Below, piece after piece: positions 36,442-45,293 of a stretch of DNA of 64,000 nucleotides. The translations under genes were made by a program, and so were the position numbers. Position 1 is the stretch's first letter. Each line of letters opens with the position of its first letter. Under the pieces are notes generated by a model that was not told the DNA's origin, searched no databases, and saw only the letters and a list, made by a program, of their open reading frames with translations. This DNA is from Acinetobacter dispersus (GTDB lineage: Bacteria > Pseudomonadota > Gammaproteobacteria > Pseudomonadales > Moraxellaceae), in assembly GCF_009884975.1 (NCBI RefSeq), contig NZ_CP041970.1, positions 1,922,001 through 1,986,000 on the forward strand, in the 5' to 3' direction.

Positions 36442-37650
36442 ATGAAAAATGCTTATATCATTGATGCCATCCGCACTCCATTCGGTCGTTACGCAGGTGG
36501 TCTTGCACCTGTCCGTGCTGACGATCTGGGGGCAGTTCCAATCCAAGCACTCATGCAACGTAACCCAACTGTCGATTGGCAACAAGTGGATGATGTCATC
36601 TATGGCTGTGCCAATCAGGCGGGTGAAGACAATCGCAACGTTGGGCGTATGTCTGCACTATTGGCAGGCTTACCTTATCAAGTACCAGCAACCACAGTGA
36701 ACCGTTTATGTGGTTCATCACTGGATGCCATTGCCATAGCTGCCCGTGCTATTAAAGCCAATGAAGCTGACCTGATTATTGCAGGTGGCGTCGAAAGCAT
36801 GAGCCGTGCGCCCTATGTGATGGGCAAATCAGACAGTGCATTTGGGCGTAGTCAAAAAATTGAAGACACCACCATGGGCTGGCGTTTTATCAATCCAAAG
36901 CTCAAAGAAATGTATGGCGTGGACAGCATGCCGCAAACCGCGGAAAACGTTGCAGAACAATTCAATATTAACCGTGCCGATCAAGATCAATTTGCCTTCA
37001 ACAGCCAGCAACGTACTGCAACTGCACAAGCCAAAGGCTTCTTCGTCAATGAAATCGTACCCGTCAGCATTCCACAGCGTAAAGGTGATGCACTTGTGGT
37101 GAATACGGATGAGCATCCACGTGCATCAACCACCTTAGAAGCATTAACCAAACTTAAAGGTGTGGTAAAAGCAGAAGGCACCGTCACGGCGGGTAATGCC
37201 TCTGGGATTAACGATGGTGCAGCAGCAGTGTTGATTGCTTCGGACGAAGCGGTAGAAAAATATCAGCTCAAGCCACGTGCCAAAATCATTGCAGCAACCA
37301 CTGTTGGTGTTGAACCACGGATTATGGGCTTTGCACCTGCACCTGCCATTAAGAAACTGCTTAAGCAGGCTAATCTCTCTCTTGAACAGATGGATGTGAT
37401 TGAACTAAACGAAGCCTTTGCAGCACAAGCTTTAGCGGTGACTCGTGATTTAGGTTTGGCGGATGATGATGCACGGGTTAATCCGAATGGCGGTGCAATT
37501 GCATTGGGTCATCCTTTAGGTGCCTCTGGTGCGCGTTTGGTCACAACGGCCTTAAACCAGCTTGAACAGATCAAGGGACAATATGCCTTGTGTTCAATGT
37601 GTATTGGTGTCGGTCAAGGGATTGCCTTGATTATTCAACGTGTTGATTAA
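36442..37650 (+). CDS. catF: 3-oxoadipyl-CoA thiolase
   Basis: A 402-residue thiolase releasing acetyl-CoA and succinyl-CoA from 3-oxoadipyl-CoA, the last step of the pathway. The nucleophile Cys is in NRLCGSSLDAIA (~residue 90), the His in NEAFAAQALAVTRDL/GGAIALGHPLGASGAR, and the second Cys in SMCIGVGQG. RTPFGRYAGGL at the N-terminus is typical of PcaF/CatF. It is followed 16 bases later by catD. Confidence 0.94.
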   Translation: MKNAYIIDAIRTPFGRYAGGLAPVRADDLGAVPIQALMQRNPTVDWQQVDDVIYGCANQAGEDNRNVGRMSALLAGLPYQVPATTVNRLCGSSLDAIAIAARAIKANEADLIIAGGVESMSRAPYVMGKSDSAFGRSQKIEDTTMGWRFINPKLKEMYGVDSMPQTAENVAEQFNINRADQDQFAFNSQQRTATAQAKGFFVNEIVPVSIPQRKGDALVVNTDEHPRASTTLEALTKLKGVVKAEGTVTAGNASGINDGAAAVLIASDEAVEKYQLKPRAKIIAATTVGVEPRIMGFAPAPAIKKLLKQANLSLEQMDVIELNEAFAAQALAVTRDLGLADDDARVNPNGGAIALGHPLGASGARLVTTALNQLEQIKGQYALCSMCIGVGQGIALIIQRVD

Positions 37651-37666
37651 AATAAAGGAATAGTAG

Positions 37667-38446
37667 ATGTCAGTTTTTCAGTCTGCCGATGCGCAAATTC
37701 ACTATCAAACCTTTGGCGATCCCAACGCCCCGGCACTGGTGTTTTCCAACTCTTTGGGGACCAACTACGGGATGTGGCAACAGCAATTCAATTATTTTAA
37801 AGAACACTTTTATGTGATTTGTTATGACACACGTGGTCATGGTTCATCTTCGACGCCAACTGGCCCATATACCCTGCAACAACTCGGTGAAGATGTCGTT
37901 CGCCTACTCGATCATTTAAAAATTGAAAAAGCTCATTTCTGTGGTATTTCTATGGGCGGAATAACAGGTCAATGGCTTGCCATCCATTACCCAGAACGTT
38001 TTCAACGAGTCGTTGTGAGTAATACCGCTGCAAAAATTGGACAGGAACAAGCATGGCTCGATCGTGCCCAACTGGTTCGAAAGCAAGGTTTAGTTCCTAT
38101 CGCCACGACAGCGGCTTCACGCTGGTTTACAGATCCCTTTATCCAAAGTCATCCTGCAATCGTCAATAATCTGTGTAACGACTTAAGTGCTGGCAGCGCA
38201 AATGGTTATGCCAATTGTTGTGAGGCTTTGGCTAAGGCGGATGTCCGTGAACAGTTGAAGGATATTACCATTCCGGTCTTGGTTATCGCTGGTACACAAG
38301 ACCCTGTGACTACCGTTGCAGATGGACAATTTATGCAACAGCAGATTCCAGATGCCCAGTTGGTAGAAATCAATACCTCGCATATTTCGAATATTGAACA
38401 AGCAGAGCAGTTTAATCTAGCTTTATTGCATTTTATCCAAAGCTAG
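37667..38446 (+). CDS. catD: 3-oxoadipate enol-lactonase
   Basis: A 259-residue alpha/beta hydrolase converting 3-oxoadipate enol-lactone to 3-oxoadipate. Features are YDTRGHGSSSTPTGPYTLQQLGEDV, the nucleophile elbow GISMGG (Ser ~105), the Asp in IAGTQDPVTTV and the His in NTSHISNIEQ. Placing the lactonase last in the operon is the known CatD/PcaD arrangement. A large hairpin follows at 38490-38524. Confidence 0.93.
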   Translation: MSVFQSADAQIHYQTFGDPNAPALVFSNSLGTNYGMWQQQFNYFKEHFYVICYDTRGHGSSSTPTGPYTLQQLGEDVVRLLDHLKIEKAHFCGISMGGITGQWLAIHYPERFQRVVVSNTAAKIGQEQAWLDRAQLVRKQGLVPIATTAASRWFTDPFIQSHPAIVNNLCNDLSAGSANGYANCCEALAKADVREQLKDITIPVLVIAGTQDPVTTVADGQFMQQQIPDAQLVEINTSHISNIEQAEQFNLALLHFIQS

Positions 38447-38489
38447 ATTGGGAAAAATGCAATACGCCCTTTCCGTCACTTGAGTGAAA

Positions 38490-38524
38490 GCACTCGTAAA
38501 ATTTCATGATACTTTTACGAGTGC
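38490..38524 (+). terminator. Hairpin after catD
   Basis: GCACTCGTAAAA / TTTTACGAGTGC, a perfect 12-bp stem with an 11-base loop, 44 bases past the catD stop. No clear T-run follows on the forward strand. Confidence 0.6.
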
Positions 38525-38627
38525 CAATAAAACAGATTAGGTCATTAAATATAATTTAATAGGTTAATATTTCTCTCCTCGAATATACCAACTATTTGTA
38601 AATATTAAGTTTTATAAAATCACAAAA

Positions 38628-38648
38628 TAATAACAATTACCATTATCA
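38628..38648. promoter_or_regulatory. Overlapping Fur-like boxes
   Basis: TAATAACAATTACCA (11 of 14 matches to the 7-1-7 consensus) overlaps, with a 6-base shift, a second site ending in ATTATCA. Such staggered dimers are typical of Fur operators. It lies about 100 bp before the receptor ATG. Confidence 0.65.
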
Positions 38649-38745
38649 ATAAAAAATCGTAACATTTATCCATGCTCAATACTGAAGTGGTTGCTAGCCA
38701 CGATGCTAAAAGCAGCTATTTAATCATTGGACAGGATATCGGTAT

Positions 38746-40947
38746 ATGTTGTTTCTCGGCTCACGAACAATCCATAAAAATAAAAAGGTAAGCATCAAAC
38801 AGCTCAGCTTTTTTCTAGTTATTGCTCATAGTACGACCAGCTCGCTCGCCAATGATATTGCAGCAACCATAAAACCCAGTCATATCAATCAGGCCCAAGT
38901 TACCCTCCCCACAATTCAAGTTGCAGCAATACAAGATTCCTTATATTTACCTAATCTTTATGCGGGTGGGCAAATTGCACGCATTACACAAATGGGGATT
39001 TTGGGCAATAAAGACTATATGGACTCACCTTTTAGTCAGGTCGGTTATAGTTCCAATGCCATCCGTCATCAACACGCTCTCAGCGTAGCTGAAACGTTGA
39101 CCACTGCAGATGCCTCAGTACGTACAACCACAGGCAGTACCAATCGCTATGATGCACTGACAATTCGGGGCTTCCGTATTGAAAATGATGATATGGCCTT
39201 GAATGGCTTATTTGGTCTCGTCCCTGCTTATCGTGTAGGCGTCGATCCCGTTGAACGGATAGAATTGACTCGTGGTGCAGGTGCATTTTTATATGGCATG
39301 TCACCCTTCGGTGCGATTGGTGGCAATGTTAATGTTGTAACTAAACGGGCAGATAAACAACCACTTAGACAACTTACAACAGTGTACAGTACAGATCAAC
39401 ATCTCGGTATCCATGCCGATATCGGACAACGCTTTGGAGACAAGCAAGAATATGGGCTAAGGCTCAATACCGCGTATCGTGATGGAGATACAAGCATTGA
39501 TCATCAAAACTCAAGAAACAGTTCACATTCTTTAGGCTTAGACTATCAAGCGGATCGTTTGAATCTTTCTGCAGATATCATCTACCAAAAGGATATGATG
39601 AGCCGAGCAGTAAGAGGCCTGACTGCAATAGTAGGAATTGATATACCCAAAGCACCAAATCCCAAAACCAATCTATCTGCTTTATCTGATTATTCTCAGG
39701 CGGAGAGTTTAACTTTGTTGAGTCGTGCCGAGTATCAACTCAATGATGCAGCCCTCGTCTATGGTACGGTTGGACATAATCACTTTAACTATGACAAACA
39801 AGAAGTTCCAGGATTAACAATCTTAAATCCTAATGGTGATACTCGTGCGGACACCAATTTACAACAGGGTCATAATGGCACTGTTTCAGCAGAAGTTGGC
39901 ACTCGCATTAAATTATCTACAGGCAATATTCAGCATCAATTCGTTTTAGCTGCTAATCATTTTCGTCAACAAGGCTGGTTTGGACAATCACGATATGAAA
40001 GTTACTTAACCAATATTTATCATCCAACTTATGTTGATGACTTAGGTCAGCCCATTGCAGTGGTACCCAAGGCAAAAAGCAATGAAACAATGCTAAGAAG
40101 TGTGGTATTCGCAGACACCTTATCCACAGCACAAGACAAGCTACAATTCACCCTTGGACTACGTCACCAACAAGTTGAGACCAGTAACTTTTCGGCTAAT
40201 GGTGAGCGAAGCAATCATTATAATGAAAGTGCCACGACGCCTTCATTTGCTTTGGTCTATAAACCATTTAAACAACTTTCTTTTTATGCAAACTATATTG
40301 AGGCCCTGACCGTTGGAGCAACACCACCAGATGACGCTGTAAATTTTAATCAGGTATTTGCACCCTACAAATCCAAACAATATGAGCTTGGAACTAAATT
40401 TGATTTAGGTAACTTTGGTGGGACAGTCGCAATTTTTCAGATTCGTAAACCCACAGGTATCGTCGATCCAGAAAGTAAAATATATAGCCTTGACGGCGAA
40501 CAGCAGAATCAAGGAGTTGAACTCAATGGCTTTGGAAATATTACACCGACACTGCGCTTTCTAGGTGGTTTAAGCTTCGTAGATGCCAAACTACGTCGCA
40601 CACAAGATGGACTCAATGACAATCATCATGCTGTTGGAGTACCACAATTTCTAAGCAACTTGGGCCTAGAATGGGATACGCCATTTAACCCACGACTCAC
40701 ACTTACAGGACGGATGATACATAATGCAAAAGCTTACGTGAGTGCAGATAATAGTCAGTCTGTACCAGACTGGACACGTTTTGATTTTGGCGGCCACTAT
40801 CAAACTAAAATAGGAAAAACCCCTGTTACCTTACAAGCCAATTTAAATAATGTATTCAATAAAGCATATTGGGAAGCCAATCCGAGTAGCTATATGACTA
40901 TCAGTACGCCCAGAACGCTATTACTCTCCTCCACTTTCGATTTCTAA
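38746..40947 (+). CDS. TonB-dependent siderophore receptor
   Basis: A 733-residue outer-membrane receptor. The signal sequence is long (hydrophobic LSFFLVIAHSTTSSLA, cut near SLA-ND) and a TonB-box-like LPTIQVAA follows. The plug has ALTIRGFRIENDDMALNGLFG and VERIELTRGAGAFLYGMSPFGAIGGNVNVVTKR; barrel repeats end in TFDF. AGGA lies about 9 bases before the ATG. Overlapping Fur-like boxes predict iron control. A strong terminator follows, so it is probably monocistronic, though a lipoprotein acylase gene is the next forward gene. The ligand is unknown. Confidence 0.9.
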   Translation: MLFLGSRTIHKNKKVSIKQLSFFLVIAHSTTSSLANDIAATIKPSHINQAQVTLPTIQVAAIQDSLYLPNLYAGGQIARITQMGILGNKDYMDSPFSQVGYSSNAIRHQHALSVAETLTTADASVRTTTGSTNRYDALTIRGFRIENDDMALNGLFGLVPAYRVGVDPVERIELTRGAGAFLYGMSPFGAIGGNVNVVTKRADKQPLRQLTTVYSTDQHLGIHADIGQRFGDKQEYGLRLNTAYRDGDTSIDHQNSRNSSHSLGLDYQADRLNLSADIIYQKDMMSRAVRGLTAIVGIDIPKAPNPKTNLSALSDYSQAESLTLLSRAEYQLNDAALVYGTVGHNHFNYDKQEVPGLTILNPNGDTRADTNLQQGHNGTVSAEVGTRIKLSTGNIQHQFVLAANHFRQQGWFGQSRYESYLTNIYHPTYVDDLGQPIAVVPKAKSNETMLRSVVFADTLSTAQDKLQFTLGLRHQQVETSNFSANGERSNHYNESATTPSFALVYKPFKQLSFYANYIEALTVGATPPDDAVNFNQVFAPYKSKQYELGTKFDLGNFGGTVAIFQIRKPTGIVDPESKIYSLDGEQQNQGVELNGFGNITPTLRFLGGLSFVDAKLRRTQDGLNDNHHAVGVPQFLSNLGLEWDTPFNPRLTLTGRMIHNAKAYVSADNSQSVPDWTRFDFGGHYQTKIGKTPVTLQANLNNVFNKAYWEANPSSYMTISTPRTLLLSSTFDF

Positions 40948-40974
40948 AGTCAGTACAATCATTTTCTTTCATAT

Positions 40975-41001
40975 AAAGTCTTGTTGATACAAGACTTTTT
41001 T
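40975..41001 (+). terminator. Rho-independent terminator after receptor gene
   Basis: AAAGTCTTGT / ACAAGACTTT with a 4-base loop and a run of six T, 28 bases past the receptor stop. Confidence 0.85.
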
Positions 41002-41142
41002 ATTATCGACAGCATAAAAGCACGACCATTCCACTCGCGATGACCATAAGTAAAACGCTCATAAAGTATAAAGATATACCCACAAGGTAATGGAAAATTA
41101 CATAGATAAATCATCATAATTTCAAATAATGAACAAGGCATG

Positions 41143-41154
41143 TTCACGCGTGAA
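41143..41154. promoter_or_regulatory. Palindrome upstream of acylase gene
   Basis: TTCACGCGTGAA is a perfect 12-bp palindrome about 75 bp before the acylase start, placed where an operator would be. The centre CGCG is reminiscent of LacI-type operators, but no LacI gene is nearby. Confidence 0.35.
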
Positions 41155-41227
41155 TCATTTCAGTATCAGAAAGAAGATTTTCAAATTATTCACACTTAAA
41201 TCATAGTAAAAATAAGGATATCTACAA

Positions 41228-43693
41228 TTGAAAAATCATGAACCCATCTATCAACATACGCTGTTTAAAAATGGAATTTTAGGACTAAGTTGTGCCTTAC
41301 TTATCGGATGTAATTCATCTTCAAGTGTAGAAACATTCCCCATCTCAAAACAGATCACCATTCAAAGAGATAGTTTTGGTACACCACATGTCTATGCAAA
41401 TGACACCTATGGTCTTTTTTATGGCTACGGGTATGCAGTGGCAACAGATCGCTTATTTCAAATGGAGATGTCAAAACGTACAGGCCAAGGTACGGTCGCC
41501 GAAGTGCTGGGACCAGACTATTTACAGTATGACATTGCAACACATAGTCGTTTTGATCCAGAAAATATTCGACAACAAATTGCGCGACTCTCTCCTGAAG
41601 ACCGTGCAATTTTTGAGGGTTATGCGGCAGGTTTCAATAAACGCATCAAAGAAGTTTTAGCCAATCCAGCACTCATGCCAAAAGAATTTGTTGATTATGG
41701 ATTTAAACCCTCAAGCTGGGAAACAGAAGACATAGCAATGGTTTGGGTCGGCCTCATTCTCAATCGCTTCTTTTCAGCAAGTTTAGAAGTTTCAAACTTA
41801 GACTTGCTCACCCAACTACAAAAAGAAAAAGGTCAAGAGCAAGGCTTAAAACTTTATCAACAATTACGCTGGCTAGATGATCCAAAAGCACCAACAATTA
41901 TTCAGTCTGAACAAGCAGCACAGCTTTCAGCACGACAGCACGCTATCTCAAAAAAGATTTTGCCTATCTCCAATCAGGCAGCAGAAAAATATTTAGCACA
42001 AGCACGTATTGCCATGGGCAAAAGTGTGGTCGATGGCGTACCCACTGCCAGCAATGCTTGGGTAGTAAAGGGAGATAAGACCATTGAGGGCCAGACTGTT
42101 TTATATAATGGCCCCCAACAAGGCTGGTATACCCCTGCGATTACCTATGCAATTGGCCTGCACGGCGCTGGCTATGACCTAACAGGTATTACCCCTGTCG
42201 GTTTACCTGCAATTCTATTTGGCACCAATGGCAAAATCGCATGGGGTTCTACGGTAGGCTCACTCGATACTAACGATGTTTACCAACTCACACTAAATCC
42301 AAGCAATTCAAAAGAATATTTATACAAAGGCGCTTATATTCCATTTGAGCACAAGCAAGTAAAAATAAAAGTTAAGAATCAGGCCGACCATATTTTAGAT
42401 ATTTATAAGAGCAAACAAGGCTTTGTCAGCACATGGGATGAAAAAAATCACACCGCCTATGCTCAAAAACGTAGCTGGGAAGGTGTAGAAATTGAAACCT
42501 TATTAGGCTGGGCCAATGCAGCCAAGGCCACAAATTGGGATGAGTTTCTTGCTCAAGCCAAACGTGTCGCAGCCTCTATTACTTGGTTCTATGCCGATAC
42601 CAAAAACAATATTGGGGTCGCTGCGTTGGGACGTTTACCGATTCGCCCTGAAAACCAGCATATTCAACTTCCTGCACTTGGCGATGGTTCAATGGAATGG
42701 CAGGGTTTCTACGATTTCTCGCATAATCCAAAACAATATAATCCTGAAAAAGGTTATATCAGCAGTTGGAATAATAAAGCATATGCAGGTTTACGTTCTG
42801 ACTCATCAAATTTCTCTTATGTTGATCGTGTCAATGAACTGATCGAGCCTTTGGAAAGTAAACCAAAGTTAAGCCAGCAAGAGATTTGGGACATTAATAA
42901 AATAGGTGCTTGGTCGGATCTAAATGCGCGCTATTTTATTCCCTATATGATCAAGGCTGCACAAAGTGATAAAGCCTCGGCCCAAGCTAAAAAAGTCGCA
43001 CCGCTATTGGCAGAATGGGATCTAAAATTACGTCCAGATCGTGAAGGGAAAAATTATCAGGGTGCAGCACCAGCGATTATGCGCGCATGGCTGAATCAGA
43101 TGATTATCTTGGTATTAAAACCGAACTTGTCTGAAAATATTTATCAGCGTTATACCGATACGCTTTATCCAGTCAATAATGATCCACGTAGTGCCCAGCC
43201 TGCCAGCGCCTCAAAATTAATCTGGAATGCATTGCAAGGAAAACAGGCAAGCATTCCTCAACAGGTTGACTTCTTAAAAGGACAAACAGCAGATGAGGTT
43301 GTCTTAAAAGCTTTAGAAAATGCGCTGACTGAACTTTCAAAACAATATCAATCGACCAATCCAAATGACTGGAAAATTTCTGTAGCAACCATGGGCTTTT
43401 CCAGCAAAAATTCGGTCGGTATCCCATGGGCGGATGCATCACATGAACAACAGCTCAGTACTTATGGCAATACAGGAAGTGCTACGTTTAGAGTGGTGTT
43501 AAATCCAAATCAGATTAGCATGTGTTCGATTTTAGCCCCAGGACAAAGTGGCTTTATCAATCAAAATGGAAAAACTGATGCCCATTTTGCAGATCAGCTT
43601 CCTTTATTTGAAAGTTATAAATGTAAAGATGATGCAGTGAGTCAAAAGGAAATCGATCAAGTAACACAACAAAGTATCACTTTAACTTACTAA
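41228..43693 (+). CDS. Penicillin-acylase-family Ntn hydrolase, lipoprotein
   Basis: An 821-residue self-processing N-terminal nucleophile hydrolase. No ATG exists near the beginning; translation probably starts at TTG 41228, with AAGGA about 10 bases upstream. A lipobox (LIGC, Cys28) predicts a lipid-anchored periplasmic protein. The alpha chain begins ITIQRDSFGTPHVYAND. Autocleavage is expected before Ser275 in VPTA-SNAWVV, the beta-chain nucleophile, and later motifs (YNGPQQGWYTPAI, GLPAILFGTNGKIAWGST) fit the family. Known members cleave penicillins, acyl-homoserine lactones or siderophore precursors. The substrate here is undetermined; the neighbouring Fur-type receptor gene is suggestive only. 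Confidence 0.88.
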   Translation: MKNHEPIYQHTLFKNGILGLSCALLIGCNSSSSVETFPISKQITIQRDSFGTPHVYANDTYGLFYGYGYAVATDRLFQMEMSKRTGQGTVAEVLGPDYLQYDIATHSRFDPENIRQQIARLSPEDRAIFEGYAAGFNKRIKEVLANPALMPKEFVDYGFKPSSWETEDIAMVWVGLILNRFFSASLEVSNLDLLTQLQKEKGQEQGLKLYQQLRWLDDPKAPTIIQSEQAAQLSARQHAISKKILPISNQAAEKYLAQARIAMGKSVVDGVPTASNAWVVKGDKTIEGQTVLYNGPQQGWYTPAITYAIGLHGAGYDLTGITPVGLPAILFGTNGKIAWGSTVGSLDTNDVYQLTLNPSNSKEYLYKGAYIPFEHKQVKIKVKNQADHILDIYKSKQGFVSTWDEKNHTAYAQKRSWEGVEIETLLGWANAAKATNWDEFLAQAKRVAASITWFYADTKNNIGVAALGRLPIRPENQHIQLPALGDGSMEWQGFYDFSHNPKQYNPEKGYISSWNNKAYAGLRSDSSNFSYVDRVNELIEPLESKPKLSQQEIWDINKIGAWSDLNARYFIPYMIKAAQSDKASAQAKKVAPLLAEWDLKLRPDREGKNYQGAAPAIMRAWLNQMIILVLKPNLSENIYQRYTDTLYPVNNDPRSAQPASASKLIWNALQGKQASIPQQVDFLKGQTADEVVLKALENALTELSKQYQSTNPNDWKISVATMGFSSKNSVGIPWADASHEQQLSTYGNTGSATFRVVLNPNQISMCSILAPGQSGFINQNGKTDAHFADQLPLFESYKCKDDAVSQKEIDQVTQQSITLTY

Positions 43694-43715
43694 TTTTTAG
43701 TCCAATTTATCTTTT

Positions 43716-43755
43716 AAAAACGAGGTTTATTATGTCTCAAATAACAAACCTCGTT
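43716..43755 (-). terminator. Terminator of the aldehyde dehydrogenase gene
   Basis: AACGAGGTTT / AAACCTCGTT arms close over 17 bases that add further pairing; on the reverse strand TTTTT follows. It lies between convergent genes and may also serve the acylase gene. Confidence 0.75.
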
Positions 43756-43761
43756 CTTCAC

Positions 43762-45249
43762 TTAATAGCGAATCATGACTGATTTTAATTCAGTGTAATC
43801 TTCAATAAATGCATCTGAAAATTCTCTGCCAATTCCTGATGCTTTCACTCCACCGAATGGAACAGATGGATCTAAGAATGTATGCATATTGACCCATAAA
43901 GTCCCTGCTTCAATTTTAGGAATTAAACGTAAAGCTTTAGATAAATCATTGGTCCAAATACTTGCAGTTAAACCAAAGCGCGACTGATTCATCAGTTGAA
44001 TGAGTTCTTCATCAGTTTCGAAAGGCATCACTCCGACCACAGGACCAAAGGTTTCTTCTGAAAATAAAGGATCATCGGTATTTTTAAAGGAAATTAAAGT
44101 CGGCTGTACAAAATACCCTGTCTGATCTAAAGCCTCACCCCCTGCAATAATTTGATTATTGGCTTTTGCCATATCTAAATAATGTTTTACTTTATGAAAA
44201 TGTGGCTGATTAGAGAGTGGGCCAAACATACTTCCTTCATCCATAGCCGATCCAATTTTGAAACTAGAAAGTGCTTTAGAGAGTTTCTCGACCAGTTCAT
44301 CATGTTTTGTACGGTGTACAAAAAAACGCTCTGGGGATGCGCAAACTTGACCTTGATGCACAAAAGTTGCTTGCATCAAAGTTGGTAAAATCTCATCAAT
44401 ATTTGCATCGGCCAAAACAGCAATGGCATTTTTACCGCCCAACTCCAGACTGACACGGGTTAAATCGCTGCTCATCGCAAGTTTACCAATCGCAATGCCA
44501 GTCGGAACTGAACCTGTAAATGAGACTTTCTTAACCAGCGGAGACTCAATTAAATATTGTCCTGTATCGCCCTTACCAGTCACCACATTAATCACACCCG
44601 CTGGAATCCCTGCTTCAATGGCAAGTTCAGCTAAACGTAATAAAGATAAGCTGGCAAACTCACTTGGTTTAAGCACAATGCTGCAACCAGTTGTTAACGC
44701 TGAACCAATTTTCCAGACACCAATCATCAGTGAAAAATTCCAAGGCACAATCCCTGCAACCACACCAATCGGTTGTCTAAAAGTAAAGGCCGTATATTTT
44801 TCACCTTGCATAGAAGGAATAGAAGGTTGCATGGTTTGACCATTAATTTTGGTTGCCCAACCCGCAAAATATCTTAAGAAAATAACAGATTGTGCGACTT
44901 CAAGATGGCGGGAAATATTAATGAGTTTTCCAGTAGACAACGACTCTAGCTGTGCAAGTTCTTCACCATGTTGCTCAATTAAATCTGCGAGCTTGTTCAG
45001 TTTAACGCCGCGTTCATAGGGCGTAGTTTCAGCCCAAGCATTTTGAAAAGCATGTTCCGCACTTTTCACCGCATTTTCGACATCGTGTTGACTACCAATA
45101 CTAATTTGAGCAACCACTTGTTCAGTCGATGGATTTACAATATCCACTTTATCTAAAAGCTCAGCAGCAACTAGTTTTCCATCAATAAAATGCCCATGTT
45201 GACGTGCCATAAATTGCTGTACGCTTTGTAAAATCTGAACTTCACTCAT
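43762..45249 (-). CDS. feaB: Aldehyde dehydrogenase, probably phenylacetaldehyde dehydrogenase
   Basis: A 495-residue NAD-dependent aldehyde dehydrogenase. The oxyanion/cofactor segment is VVAGIVPWNFSLMIGVWKIG, VSFTGSVPTG is the nucleotide-binding turn, the general base Glu is in SLELGGKNA, and the nucleophile Cys is in HQGQVCASPERFF; EETFGPVVGV completes the family set. It is last in the reverse-strand run tynA-porin-GMC-ALDH with feaR upstream. It therefore most likely oxidises the phenylacetaldehyde made by the amine oxidase to phenylacetate. A good GAGG site precedes the ATG. Substrate assignment rests on context. Confidence 0.85.
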   Translation of the reverse strand: MSEVQILQSVQQFMARQHGHFIDGKLVAAELLDKVDIVNPSTEQVVAQISIGSQHDVENAVKSAEHAFQNAWAETTPYERGVKLNKLADLIEQHGEELAQLESLSTGKLINISRHLEVAQSVIFLRYFAGWATKINGQTMQPSIPSMQGEKYTAFTFRQPIGVVAGIVPWNFSLMIGVWKIGSALTTGCSIVLKPSEFASLSLLRLAELAIEAGIPAGVINVVTGKGDTGQYLIESPLVKKVSFTGSVPTGIAIGKLAMSSDLTRVSLELGGKNAIAVLADANIDEILPTLMQATFVHQGQVCASPERFFVHRTKHDELVEKLSKALSSFKIGSAMDEGSMFGPLSNQPHFHKVKHYLDMAKANNQIIAGGEALDQTGYFVQPTLISFKNTDDPLFSEETFGPVVGVMPFETDEELIQLMNQSRFGLTASIWTNDLSKALRLIPKIEAGTLWVNMHTFLDPSVPFGGVKASGIGREFSDAFIEDYTELKSVMIRY

Positions 45250-45293
45250 TTTCTTTTCCTCTTTTCATTTCTAAAATTTTGTTATGACAGCAA

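Noticed and set aside
40959..41147. Reverse 62-codon frame before the acylase gene, with a hydrophobic stretch in a neighbouring frame
   Set aside because: It spans the receptor terminator, has no good ribosome-binding site, and the neighbouring hydrophobic frame lacks a start codon.
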